Source of the DNA: Symbiodinium natans
Taxonomy: Eukaryota > Sar > Dinophyceae > Suessiales > Symbiodiniaceae
Assembly (NCBI GenBank): GCA_905221605.1
Contig: CAJNDS010001424.1
Coordinates: 372,950 to 396,449, forward strand
Direction: 5' to 3'
Length of the DNA stretch: 23,500 nt
Part shown: one piece after another, positions 1-6,872 of the stretch
Layout of the letters: the number at the start of each line of letters is the position of its first letter
Position numbering within the stretch: position 1 is the stretch's first letter
Notes under the pieces: generated by a model
The model's database searches: none
What the model was told of the DNA's origin: nothing
Seen by the model: the letters and a program-made list of their open reading frames with translations, nothing else
Program-made: the position numbers and the translations under genes

Positions 1-149
1 TTTAGCTGCGTGTTAGTCGGCTTTCGACACGGCTCTCGAAAAAAGCAGTCTTCAAAATGTACCAAAAAACCTCTTGATTTCTTACTTTTTGCTGCTTGGC
101 TCTTTCTGTTACATTGTGTCTTGGTTTCTGAAACACACTGTGTTAATTC

Positions 150-600
150 GGAGCCTAATCCCTTAGTATGTTGTACAGAGAGAGGCAAAAACGCTGTAAA
201 TACTGGTGTTCGGGCCTGGTCGCCGAAGGCATGAACGCTTGTTCCACATCCTTGCGCAGTATGTTGTACAACGATGCGAAAACGCGGTAAGCCAGCGTTT
301 TGGGCATCGTCGCGATTGGCATGGACGCTTGTGACAACGTGTCCTGCTCGGCATCCCTGCGCAATATGTTGAACAAAGAGGCGAAAACGCTGCAAATACA
401 CCAGCGTTTTGGGCATGGACGCCAAAGGCATGGACGCTTGTGACAGCTTTGCCATGCCTGTTCCACATCCTTGCGCAGTGTGTTGTACGAAGAGGCAAAA
501 ACGCGGTAAATACCAGTGTTTTGGGCTTCGTCGCGATTTGGCATGGCGCTTGTGACAACGTGTCTTGTTCCACATCCTTGCGCAGTGTGTTGTCAGAAAG
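150..600. repeat. degenerate tandem repeat, units about 90-113 bp
   Basis: A motif of the form GAGGCAAAAACGCNGTAAAT recurs at about 182, 273, 379 and 492. It is accompanied each time by TGTTGTACA-like and TTGTGACAACGTGT-like segments and GGCATGGACGCTTG. Units have diverged and differ in length. The 129- and 151-residue minus-strand open frames across it have repetitive low-quality translations, so I read it as non-coding. Confidence 0.7.
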
Positions 601-785
601 TAAGAACTTGTGTTCCAAAATTCAGCTATTTACAAAACGTATAGGTTCATACTTGGCTTAGCAGAAAATGAGAACTTGTGTTCAAAAAATCGGAAATTGA
701 CGAAATGTATAGGTTTATACTTAACTTAGCAGAAAATAAGAATTTGTGTTCAAAAAACCAATGGTTGACAAAATGTAGTCTATTT
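600..785. repeat. 68-bp tandem repeat, three copies
   Basis: AGAACTTGTGTT starts at 603 and 671, and a variant (AGAATTTGTGTT) at 739, giving exact 68-bp spacing. Each copy continues with a run of A, a TTNACAAAANGTA block and TTAGCAGAAAAT. It is unrelated to the preceding repeat and lies in AT-rich sequence. Confidence 0.8.
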
Positions 786-1029
786 GAAAAAAAACATCAC
801 GATCTCTTTATAAACTGCTTGTTTTATCATGATGTCTTCTTGATATTTCACATATCTCCCTAAATTAAACAACCTTTATTGTCCCTATCATCTTCTTTTT
901 CACTATTTATACTTCTACACAAGTTCTATCTCCTATTACTACAACTGTCATACTCACTTTTAGGAATAACACCAAATTGAAAGGTTGTAATACTGAATGA
1001 GATGTAAGATCTGAATATAAAGAAGTACA

Positions 1030-1066
1030 CCCTAAACGCCCTAAACCCTAAACCCTAAACCCTAAA
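1030..1066. repeat. short telomeric block (CCCTAAA)n
   Basis: About four CCCTAAA units, slightly degenerate, ending 26 bp before the exon at 1092. It is the 3' part of the intron that precedes that exon. Confidence 0.85.
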
Positions 1067-1091
1067 GAGTTTGAGCCCTTATGCAGCAAAG

Positions 1092-1131
1092 GAAATGGCT
1101 GATCAAAAGCCAGGGCCGATTCCAGAAGTTC
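1092..1131 (+). CDS. penultimate exon of upstream channel paralogue
   Basis: After CAAAG the 40-bp exon reads (phase 2) KWLIKSQGRFQKF. It is the counterpart of the 40-bp exon at 20652 (WLIRSQGRFQKLM), with the same entry phase, length and exit phase. This motif follows the EF-hand region in dinoflagellate single-domain channels. The next intron would start GTTGCA. Earlier exons of this gene are not visible and must lie to the left of the window. Confidence 0.8.
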
Positions 1132-1375
1132 GTTGCAACTTGCCTTCCGAAGAGCGAAGGGCTTTAGGCTTAGGGTTTAGGGTAGCCCTGGGGATCAGGG
1201 TATGTGTGTGCGTAACGTTAAACCCAACGCTAAACCCTACACCCTAAACCCTGTTTTTTTGAGTGGAGAGGCGGGTGAGGAGTGGGTAGGTAGTCCAAGG
1301 TTAGCATCGGTCGAAGATTCGGATTTGATGGTTTCGGGGTGTCGGACTTTAAAATCGCTGCAATGCTTCCTACTT

Positions 1376-1478
1376 CTTACTCTTGGCTAGTAGGCAATGA
1401 GGCACCCTATACAATTCCTTAAAGGGTATATGGATATAGGGTACCTCCTTCCCTCATTTGCTACTAGCCAACAGTAAG
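1376..1478. mobile_element. foldback (MITE-like) element inside an intron
   Basis: The left arm from 1376 (CTTACTCTTGGCTAGTAG..) is matched in reverse by the right arm ending at 1478, with mismatches and a small gap. The arms cover roughly 32 and 43 bp and also pair CACCCTATA near 1403 with TATAGGGTA near 1434. No coding capacity. The element ends only 10 bp before the splice acceptor of the next exon. Confidence 0.75.
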
Positions 1479-1488
1479 ACTTGTGCAG

Positions 1489-1569
1489 GAAGACGAACTC
1501 ACCAGATCCAGGGAGGAGCTGGCAAATGTAGCTGACGCGCTTTATGAAGTTTCCTCCGCTCGGCTCTAG
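1489..1569 (+). CDS. last exon of upstream channel paralogue
   Basis: AG|GAA opens a phase-0 exon of 26 codons and a TAG stop. It begins EDELTRSREELANVADAL, which aligns residue by residue with ENELSKMRENFASLANAF of the last exon at 21379. The helical, charged tail is the end of a channel polypeptide. The conserved intron position between WLI..QGRFQ and E[DN]EL supports gene duplication. The gene is partial because its membrane part is outside the window. Confidence 0.8.
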   Translation, partial: EDELTRSREELANVADALYEVSSARL

Positions 1570-1603
1570 CACACGGACGATCAATTCCGAATTTTGGAAT
1601 CTC

Positions 1604-1833
1604 GCCCTAAGGGTCCATGTACCTGTATGGTATAACCCTGGGCCTTAAAGCTACTATATGGGCCGCTTTAAGGCCCTAAGACCAAAACCTACCCTAAACC
1701 CTAAACCCCTCAAAGCCTCAAACCCTAAACCCTAAAAACCCTAAACCCTAAAAACCCTACAAACCCTAAACCCTAAACCCTAAACAAACCTGAACCCTAA
1801 ACCCCAAATTAAAGCACATGGACCCTTTAGGGT
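1604..1833. mobile_element. candidate inverted-repeat element enclosing telomeric blocks
   Basis: CCCTAAGGGTCCATGT near 1604 is repeated inverted as ACATGGACCCTTTAGGG ending near 1833. Inside are a second dyad (GGGCCTTAAAGC..GCTTTAAGGCCC, 1650-1676) and CCCTAAA units at 1690-1805. No coding sequence. The ends are short and imperfect, so the limits are approximate. Confidence 0.5.
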
Positions 1834-1925
1834 TTGGGCATCGGAGGCATCGGAGCGCTCAGACAGCCCTAAGCATCCCAGGGTGCCGCAGTCATTGTGC
1901 GCTTGGCAGAGAATGAAGAGAAAGT

Positions 1926-2000
1926 AGAGTTTAGGGTGTAGGGTTTCGGGTTTAGGGCTAGGGTGTCGGGTTTAGGGTTTAGGTTTTAGGGTTTGCTGTG
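1926..2000. repeat. degenerate telomeric block (TTTAGGG)n
   Basis: Heptamers with many substitutions (TTTAGGGTGTAGGGTTTCGGG and similar). It precedes the candidate exon at 2028. Confidence 0.75.
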
Positions 2001-2027
2001 ATAGGGCATAGATGCTGTGAAGGTTAG

Positions 2028-2126
2028 GTTTTGGAAGAGTCGCGAAGAGCAGCTTTGGCCCGATTGCGGAAGGCCATCTAACATTTTTCTCCCACCCCAC
2101 GCCGTCCGAGGAGGCAAAGCCACCCA
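2028..2126 (+). CDS. candidate exon, unknown product
   Basis: After TTAG|GT a frame stays open and reads FGRVAKSSFGPIAEGHLTFF and then a Pro/Glu/Lys-rich stretch. Composition is protein-like and the acceptor fits the AG|G pattern seen in the channel gene. No family is recognised and the 3' limit is uncertain. It may be the first visible exon of the second channel gene or belong to something else. Confidence 0.35.
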
Positions 2127-2299
2127 AACCTATTCTTTTTAGGGTTTAGGCCTAAACTCAAGCCAACTGCTTACTTTCCAAACTTCTCCATTCCGTCACG
2201 GTGGTCGCCAGCCTGGTTCAGGTTCACAAAAAAAGCCACAGGCAGGAAGCTTAGGGGCTAAAGGGCCAGAAGGGCCCAAGCAGCTTTTTTGAGTACCCA

Positions 2300-2415
2300 G
2301 CCTTAGCGTGCCCTTGTGCTTGGGCACGCTGCCGCGAGGGGTCCGGGACCCCTGGGCTGGGGCCCTGGGGGTACCCACCCTGAAAATTGTAAGACCAGTA
2401 CTGGTCCCGAAAAAC
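2300..2415. other. cluster of perfect hairpins in GC-rich DNA
   Basis: Three dyads lie close together: AGCGTGCCC..GGGCACGCT around 2307-2332, GGGGTCCGGGACCCC around 2338-2352, and GACCAGTACTGGTC around 2393-2406. Open frames cross the area on both strands (99 and 65 residues), but their translations are Gly/Pro-rich and mirror each other, so I do not call a gene. Confidence 0.5.
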
Positions 2416-2725
2416 GTGCTCCAGTACAGGGCCCAGGCGCTACCGACCCCCATGCTGTAGGAGGCGGGCGAGCGATCTGGGTCGGCTTGCGCCATCGAGG
2501 TCGAAGGGCTTAAGCGCCGCCCCCCAACGTGGGAGCGGCCTCGGCCCGAAATTAGGTCCAGGTACGGTTGATGTTCAGGATCTGCGGCTTGATGTCTTTA
2601 AAAAATTGTAGCAAGCAGCAAAGCCTGGTGGGCCTTGGTTCTTAGTTTCTTCATCAACGGAAGGGCCTTAAACCCGAACCCTAAACCCCTAAACCCTAAA
2701 TTCATGTCTGCCAAGCAGACCCAAG

Positions 2726-2965
2726 ATGCGCAAGATGCTCGTCCTCCGTTTCACCGCTGAGCGCGCTGAACAGCGTGCACATGGCAGTGCTTTGTGGCTT
2801 TGTGCATCACATGCAGTGGAAGAAGGTCGAACCAAGCCTCTTGTCAAAATTGTGTCCTCGTTGTTGGCCCATCGCCGCACCCCCCCTCCAAAAACAAATA
2901 GTAAGAATGGGCAGCTAACTAAAGGAAATTTTAAACAAAACATGCAACTACATAAACTAAGATGA
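2726..2965 (+). CDS. candidate exon or small ORF, unknown product
   Basis: A 79-codon frame opens with ATG and reads MRKMLVLRFTAERAEQRAHG, then a balanced stretch to about 2880. Beyond that the translation becomes Lys/Asn-rich and probably intronic. A minus-strand frame covers the same DNA but begins in a hydrophobic run typical of an antisense intron. There is no AG|G acceptor directly before the ATG. It could be a first exon with a real start codon, but no family is recognised. Confidence 0.35.
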   Translation: MRKMLVLRFTAERAEQRAHGSALWLCASHAVEEGRTKPLVKIVSSLLAHRRTPPPKTNSKNGQLTKGNFKQNMQLHKLR

Positions 2966-3066
2966 ACATAGGTAGTAAGAAATAGAAATCACGAATAGTA
3001 CATATCTCACTAAAACACGGATGAGCAGAAGGCATCCAACTCCGTCCCGACATACCTCAGCCCGGG

Positions 3067-3115
3067 TTTAGGGTTTAGGGTTTAGGGTTTAGGGTTTAGG
3101 GTTTAGGGTTTAGGG
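3067..3115. repeat. telomeric array (TTTAGGG)7
   Basis: Seven perfect heptamers, abutting the inverted-repeat element at about 3137-3291. Confidence 0.95.
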
Positions 3116-3136
3116 AAGGGTAGTTCCCAAACTTTC

Positions 3137-3291
3137 TGAGGGTAGATTCATGGGCACTTAATGTGGTCCCTTACCCTCTTTAAAGGGTTCTGATGTAGGG
3201 GCCCTTGATTTGCATTGGGTCTGTAGGGGGTGTATACGGGGTTCCCTTTTAAGCCGCATACTAAGGGACCATGTAACTACCCTAAGAAACT
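3137..3291. mobile_element. inverted-repeat element, GGGTAGTT-family copy 1
   Basis: The right end AGGGACCATGTAACTACCCT (about 3265-3285) is an inverted match, with mismatches, to GAGGGTAGATTCATGG near 3138. The interior (TTAATGTGGTCCCTTACC..TTTAAAGGGTTCTGATG) is similar to the element at 6252-6411. No coding potential. Confidence 0.55.
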
Positions 3292-3357
3292 TGTAGGGCC
3301 CTTGACATCCCCAAGTAATTGTAGGCTAAACTCCCAAAACGGGCACTCCACAACAGC

Positions 3358-3359
<2 letters not shown>

Positions 3360-3391
<32 letters not shown>
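3360..3391. repeat. poly-C tract, 32 bp
   Basis: An uninterrupted run of C followed by CACCCCCCCACC. Comparable homopolymers lie at 11531-11547 (C), 14108-14129 (C) and 20828-20848 (G). Lengths may be affected by sequencing error. Confidence 0.9.
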
Positions 3392-3474
3392 ACCCCCCCA
3401 CCAAGCCCAAAACCCAAAACCCTAAACCCTTAACCCTAAACCCAAACTCTCTTTCATCTTTTGATCTTTTGCAG

Positions 3475-3540
3475 ATGTGGGCTCCTGCGCGGTCTGCTTG
3501 ATGCATGTGCCTGTCACGTTCTTGGGGTTCATGGCCTGAA
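3475..3540 (+). CDS. candidate exon with classical splice signals
   Basis: A pyrimidine tract (CTCTCTTTCATCTTTTG..TTTTGCAG) precedes it and GTAAGT follows it. Two frames are open. The one reading CGLLRGLLDACACHVLGVHG leaves the phase needed to enter the next candidate exon at 3698. Product not recognised. Its GT/pyrimidine-tract signals are more conventional than those of the channel gene. Confidence 0.45.
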
Positions 3541-3697
3541 GTAAGTCGGGCATCTCTGGTTAGAAGTGCTTAGAATTAGGGTTTCGGGTTTAGGTTCAGG
3601 GCTTTGGATTTAGGGTTTAGGGCTTTTGTACCAAGCAACTAGGGTACTTAGAAAGCCTGCTCCAGCTGGGACTCAAGTGAGACTTGCTTTGCAACAG

Positions 3698-3773
3698 TGC
3701 CAAACGAAGGCTTGTCAGCCATGTATCAGCATCAGCCCAGGGAAGTAGGGATCTCGCCTACTTACGCCGACCG
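3698..3773 (+). CDS. candidate exon, unknown product
   Basis: After GCAACAG the frame reads AKRRLVSHVSASAQGSRDLA and continues YLRRP. The donor may be CCG|GTAGGG (end 3773) or TTAC|GCCGAC (end 3765). The second choice keeps the frame into the next exon at 3829. The minus strand is broken by stops. Confidence 0.45.
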
Positions 3774-3828
3774 GTAGGGTTTAGGGTTTACGCTTTAGGG
3801 TTTTTAGGGTTTAGGGTTTACAGTTTAG

Positions 3829-3932
3829 GATCAGCATCAGACCATCTGCGGAGAGTTGCAATGGTGGCTCTGGAGGCAGGTCGGAAGGATAAGCGAGCGC
3901 GCTGTTGGGAGCCGAAGTACTTGCCCATACCA
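3829..3932 (+). CDS. candidate exon, basic segment, unknown product
   Basis: TTTAG|GA opens a frame reading SASDHLRRVAMVALEAGRKD and then a basic stretch ending CWEPKYLPIP before the telomeric block. The acceptor AG is supplied by a telomeric-like TTTAG. A second frame is also open, so the reading is uncertain. Confidence 0.4.
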
Positions 3933-4157
3933 AGGGTTTAGGGTTTAGGGTTAAGGGTTTAGGGTTAAGGAGTTTCCCCTTACGCAGGTTATGTACATAC
4001 ACACACACAACCAATACCATCCCCCTATGTAGCCTAGGCAGCGGCCCATTCTTATGACCTAGGCGGCCCCTAGATGCGCAAGTTTCGGGGCGGAGTGGGT
4101 GGGGGGGGCCCCTAAACCCTAAACCCTAAACCCTAAACCGGCTTAGCATACCGGTAG

Positions 4158-4194
4158 CTTGGAACACTTCCGAGCTTTTGAGACGCAGATTCAG
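4158..4194 (+). CDS. candidate short exon
   Basis: Reads LEHFRAFETQIQ and can join in phase 0 across the intron CAG|GTGGAG..GCGCAG|GTC to the exon at 4242. Intron start and next exon share GT. The antisense strand is also open here, so strand is not certain. Confidence 0.35.
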
Positions 4195-4241
4195 GTGGAG
4201 GACCAGTCGTTCACTTTAGGGTTTAGGGTTTAGGGGCGCAG

Positions 4242-4287
4242 GTCAAGATCGATGATCATTTTCAGAGATGTCGTGTTCATGTCTTCT
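4242..4287 (+). CDS. candidate short exon, strand ambiguous
   Basis: The plus-strand reading is VKIDDHFQRCRVHVF, ending before GCGGCAAC. The minus strand over about 4237-4356 has a longer open frame (TNQLDKLQAATTKLQPLVAA) preceded on that strand by TTTAG|G. I placed the exon on plus because its phases fit the neighbours, but the minus reading is a serious alternative. Confidence 0.3.
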
Positions 4288-4358
4288 GCGGCAACCAGAG
4301 GTTGAAGTTTTGTTGTTGCAGCCTGTAGCTTGTCCAGTTGATTGGTGCATCTCTCGTA

Positions 4359-4484
4359 CCCTAAACCCTAAACCCTAAACCCTAAACCCTAAACGCTAAA
4401 CCCTAAACCCTAAACCCTAAACCCTAAGCCCTAAGCCCTAAACCCTAAACCCTACGCCCTAACCCTAAACCCTAACCCTAAACC
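4359..4484. repeat. telomeric array (CCCTAAA)n with variants
   Basis: About 17 units, mostly perfect, with CCCTAAG and CCCTACG variants at the right end. Confidence 0.95.
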
Positions 4485-4507
4485 GCAGCCCCATCTTGGC
4501 AGTGAAG

Positions 4508-4557
4508 GCATCGGTGCCCTGTTCTCCAGTACACTTGCTCAAATGTTGCTCCCTTGC
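4508..4557 (+). CDS. candidate short exon
   Basis: AG|GC opens IGALFSSTLAQMLLPC, closing in phase 0 before GTGACG. It joins in phase with the next exon at 4737. It is flanked on both sides by telomeric arrays. The antisense strand is also open. Confidence 0.4.
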
Positions 4558-4575
4558 GTGACGCGATGAGTCAGC

Positions 4576-4733
4576 CCTAAACCCTAAATCCCAAACGCCA
4601 AACCCTAAACCCTAAACCCTAAACCCTGAATCCTAAATCCTAAATCCCGAACCCTAAACCCTAAACCCTAAACCCTAAACCCTAAACCCTAAACCCCAAA
4701 CCCTAAACCCTAACCCTAAACCCTAAACCCTAA
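4576..4733. repeat. telomeric array (CCCTAAA)n with variants
   Basis: About 22 units with scattered variants (CCCAAAC, CCTGAAT, CCTAAAT). It ends four bases before the exon at 4737, so it forms almost the whole intron. Confidence 0.95.
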
Positions 4734-4736
4734 AAG

Positions 4737-4822
4737 GCTTCGCCATCCAACATCACAGACGATGAGAAGAGGGCTGCTGTCCACCCAGACACCTTGCTGC
4801 GCCTGAGCCGCCAGCAACATGG
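4737..4822 (+). CDS. exon of unknown protein
   Basis: AAAG|GCT opens phase 0: ASPSNITDDEKRAAVHPDTL then LRLSRQQH. It is hydrophilic and helix-prone, with good coding composition. The donor CATGG|GTGG leaves phase 2, which is what the exon at 4992 needs. Confidence 0.6.
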
Positions 4823-4832
4823 GTGGTTATTT

Positions 4833-4941
4833 AAAATAGGGTCCCTTTAGGGTCTAGGGTTTAGGGTTTAGGGTTTAGGGTTTAGGGTTTAGGGTTTAGG
4901 GGTGCCCTACTATATAGGGGATCCAAAAGGGACCCGAATTT
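4833..4941. mobile_element. inverted-repeat element with a telomeric array as its core
   Basis: AAAATAGGGTCCCTTT at about 4834 is matched inverted by AAAAGGGACCCGAATTT ending about 4941. Between the arms lie six to seven TTTAGGG units (4857-4901) and CCCTACTATATAGGGG. It makes up most of the intron between the exons at 4737 and 4992. Confidence 0.6.
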
Positions 4942-4991
4942 CGCGAACTACCCCAATGTCAAGAGTAAGAAGCCTTCCCTGAGAGACCCAG

Positions 4992-5085
4992 GCTGCTTGG
5001 AACCATGAAGCACCATCACGAGCTCCTCATCCAACGCTTGGACCGCCAAGACCTGCTTCTGAGTCAGTCAACGTTGCCCGGCTGA
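4992..5085 (+). CDS. exon of unknown protein, helical
   Basis: CAG|G enters phase 2 and reads LLGTMKHHHELLIQRLDRQD then LLLSQSTLPG before a TGA. It probably exits at CCCG|GCTGAG (5080) in phase 1, which fits the next exon. Heptad-like leucines suggest a coiled coil. The antisense strand is also open but reads less well. Confidence 0.6.
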
Positions 5086-5427
5086 GGTTCTAGGGGCAGT
5101 GCCCTGGGGCATTCGATATTTTCCCTTATTTGGGTTTAAGAGGATCATCTCCAGGAATATGTTTCCGAAACCCTAAACCCTAAACCCTAAACCCTAAACC
5201 GCGGGCCATCCTAGGGTTGATCGGAGCCTCGGGGCCCCTGGGGGCAGGACCTTGAAGATTCAGGTTGGAAGGGGTTTGTAGTGCTTGTAGGGTTGGAAGG
5301 GGTTTGTCGGGTTTATGGGTTCCCTAAGAAATCAAAGCACCACGCCCCCGCCCCCAAAAAAAAGCAAGAAGGAAGAACACCATGAACAAAGCGACCCCAT
5401 TTTTTCTATAACCTTCCCGACCCATAG

Positions 5428-5526
5428 GCGAAAATTATGGGAGGTTGAAGCGGCTAAGCCCCCAAACTCCGACTCTTGGACTCTTGCGAGAGATGGGAAG
5501 GCAGGAGAAGTGCACAAGCAAGCCGG
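5428..5526 (+). CDS. exon of unknown protein
   Basis: CATAG|GC entered in phase 1 reads ENYGRLKRLSPQTPTLGLLR then EMGRQEKCTSKPG, leaving phase 1 before GTTTAGGG. A second plus frame (KLWEVEAAKPPNSDSW..) is also open. I prefer the first because of the splice phases on both sides. The donor GT is the first base pair of a telomeric block. Confidence 0.5.
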
Positions 5527-5764
5527 GTTTAGGGTTTAGGGTTTAGGGGGGCATTGACTCAGGAAGTATGACCACCTTGGTGGGAGTCTAAGGGTGTGCT
5601 TAGACATGGCCCTAAACCCAAAACCCTAAACGCTTTGGCCTAAACCTCCAAAGCATGGATTATGGGGTTGAATTAGGAATACAGGGTATCCCTACTGCCT
5701 TCCCCTAAACCCTAAACCCTACACCCTTAACTTCCAAACTCCAAAGCCCTAAGCCGTCTTGAAG

Positions 5765-5792
5765 GCAGCATCTGCTGCTTCTTAGATCCGAG
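5765..5792 (+). CDS. short exon of unknown protein
   Basis: AAG|GC entered in phase 1 reads SICCFLDP and splits an Arg codon at CCGAG|GCTGG. The following intron (5793-5877) is GC-AG and lies within a 20-bp duplication, described in the findings. Confidence 0.45.
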
Positions 5793-5886
5793 GCTGGAGC
5801 CCTAAAACTGAAACCCGAAACCCGAAACCCTAAACCCTAAACCCTAAACCCTAAACCCTAAACCCTTTAGATCCGAGGATGGAGCC
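5782..5886. repeat. 20-bp direct repeat flanking a telomeric block
   Basis: Copies at 5782-5801 and 5867-5886 share TTAGATCCGAGG and TGGAGCC with one mismatch. Between them lies a CCCTAAA block whose left part is degenerate (CCCGAAA). The splice donor and acceptor proposed for this intron fall at the same place in both copies. Confidence 0.8.
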
Positions 5887-5969
5887 ATCCATGGTGACTC
5901 CTTCCGTGGTGGAAACACCTCCGGTGCTAAGTCCGAAGTCCTTCGATGCATTGAGAAGCTCGGCCCAAG
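5878..5969 (+). CDS. exon of unknown protein, Pro/Ser-rich
   Basis: CCGAG|G enters in phase 2 and reads MEPSMVTPSVVETPPVLSPK then SFDALRSSAQ, leaving phase 1 at CAAG|GTTTAG. The first ATG (5879) could instead be a translation start. A second frame is open, but it meets a stop after the next splice. Confidence 0.6.
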
Positions 5970-6047
5970 GTTTAGGGTTTAGGGTTTAGGGTTTAGGGTT
6001 TAGGGTTTAGGGTTTAGGGTTTAGGGTTTAGGGTTTAGGGGTGCAAG
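5970..6047 (+). repeat. intron made almost entirely of (TTTAGGG)10
   Basis: Ten perfect heptamers occupy 5971-6040. The only extra bases are the leading G and the trailing GTGCAAG. Read as an intron it is 78 bp, GT-AG, with CAAGGT at both junctions. The donor GT comes from the heptamer junction itself. Confidence 0.75.
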
Positions 6048-6101
6048 GTCCAGGTCTCTGCGCGTTTGAGACTGCAGGCGAAGGTGCCCGTTATGTCCCA
6101 G
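6048..6101 (+). CDS. short exon of unknown protein
   Basis: Enters and leaves in phase 1 (CAAG|GT..CCCAG|GT) and reads PGLCAFETAGEGARYVP. It is 54 bp, between two telomeric introns. A second frame (VQVSARLRLQAKVPVMSQ) is also open, but it does not match the entry phase. Confidence 0.5.
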
Positions 6102-6105
6102 GTAG

Positions 6106-6156
6106 GGCTTCGGGTTTAGGGTTTAGGGTTTTGGGTTTAGGGTTTAGGGTTTAGGG
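6106..6156. repeat. telomeric block (TTTAGGG)n
   Basis: Seven units with CTTCGGG and TTTTGGG variants, beginning directly after the GTAGGG donor of the preceding exon. Confidence 0.9.
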
Positions 6157-6177
6157 CTTCGGGTTTAAAATCTTGAG

Positions 6178-6221
6178 CCCCGGATGCTTTCGATACACGG
6201 TCTACGAGCGTGAAACGGCCA
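6178..6221 (+). CDS. candidate short exon
   Basis: TTGAG|CC entered in phase 1 reads PDAFDTRSTSVKRP and can leave in phase 0 at CCA|GCCCCA. This satisfies both neighbours, but the acceptor is followed by C rather than G and another frame is open, so it is weak. Confidence 0.35.
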
Positions 6222-6251
6222 GCCCCATCGTTAAGTTCATTATTATTCATT

Positions 6252-6411
6252 CTCGGGGTAGTTTCATGGGCCCTAAACCCTAAACCCTAAACCCTAAACC
6301 CTTAATTTGGTCCCTTGCCTCCTTTAAAGGGTTCCGATGCATGGGGTTTTGGGGTATGTAAGGGGTCCCCTTTTAAGGGTCCATATCAAGAGACCATGTA
6401 ACTACCCTGAG
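6252..6411. mobile_element. inverted-repeat element, GGGTAGTT-family copy 2
   Basis: CTCGGGGTAGTTTCATGG at 6253 is mirrored by CCATGTAACTACCCTGAG ending at about 6411. Four CCCTAAA units (6269-6303) sit just inside the left arm, and the interior resembles the element at 3137-3291. No coding capacity. Confidence 0.7.
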
Positions 6412-6583
6412 ATTCATAAGCCCTCTAAACCATCAACCCAAAACCCCAAACCCTGAAGCCCTCCTCAAACCCAAGTGCACGACCGCAGCGTGCGTAGGCC
6501 CCAACACATGTTTCGAGTTGCAAGAATTAACAGTAATTACAGGGATTAGGGCTTTTGGGATTTCGGAAGCTTAGAAGGTTTAG

Positions 6584-6668
6584 GGAACTTGGGGCGAAGA
6601 GCTCGAGGATAAAGCCATCGAAGCGTTCGCACGAGGTTTTGAGCAAACGGGTTCAGGAGATGGGGTCG
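6584..6668 (+). CDS. exon of unknown protein, acidic
   Basis: The acceptor is TTTAG|GGA. The phase-0 frame reads GTWGEELEDKAIEAFARGFE then QTGSGDGV, leaving phase 1 at GTCG|GTTTATGG. The longer open frame beginning at 6555 in another phase is Arg-rich and repetitive and looks like a shadow. Confidence 0.6.
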
Positions 6669-6872
6669 GTTTATGGACTAAGTTTTGGTTTTAGGGATTC
6701 AGAGGGTTTTAGGGTTCAGGGTCTAGGGAGGGCTTTTTAAGTATCAACGTAGTAGGTACTTTCACTGACGACGGACTACAATAGTACCCGCTCTAGGCCC
6801 AAGTCTTCCCTAAACCCTAAACCCTAAACCCTAAACCCTGAACCTTAAAGAGTACCTGACCCTTTGACTCAG

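Larger units (their letters stand above)
1..1000. other. repeat-rich, AT-richer flank without a supported gene
   Basis: I see no believable exon here. The open frames on both strands are translations of the tandem repeats listed separately. Base composition shifts to AT-rich from about 600, and there are no telomeric heptamers until about 1030. This should be the long intron or flank of the channel gene whose last exons begin at 1092. Confidence 0.5.

Noticed and set aside
155-618. Minus-strand ORFs of 129 and 151 codons
   Set aside because: They are translations of the degenerate tandem repeat in two overlapping frames, with repetitive Cys/Asn-rich text and no motif.
2196-2513. Overlapping ORFs of 99 (minus) and 65 (plus) codons
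   Set aside because: GC-rich palindromic DNA keeps both strands open. Translations are Gly/Pro-rich and unconvincing.
3230-3506. ORFs of 67 and 74 codons across poly-C
   Set aside because: Their bulk is polyproline or polyglycine from the C32 tract and telomeric text.
4237-4356. Minus-strand exon reading TNQLDKLQAATTKLQPLVAA
   Set aside because: The peptide is attractive and the minus-strand acceptor is TTTAG|G, but all better-supported genes are on plus and a plus reading fits neighbouring phases. Left as an alternative, not called.
4960-5075. Minus-strand exon reading VLAVQALDEELVMVLHGSKQ
   Set aside because: The plus-strand reading of the same DNA (LLGTMKHHHELLIQRLDRQD) joins in phase on both sides, so the minus frame is taken as its shadow.
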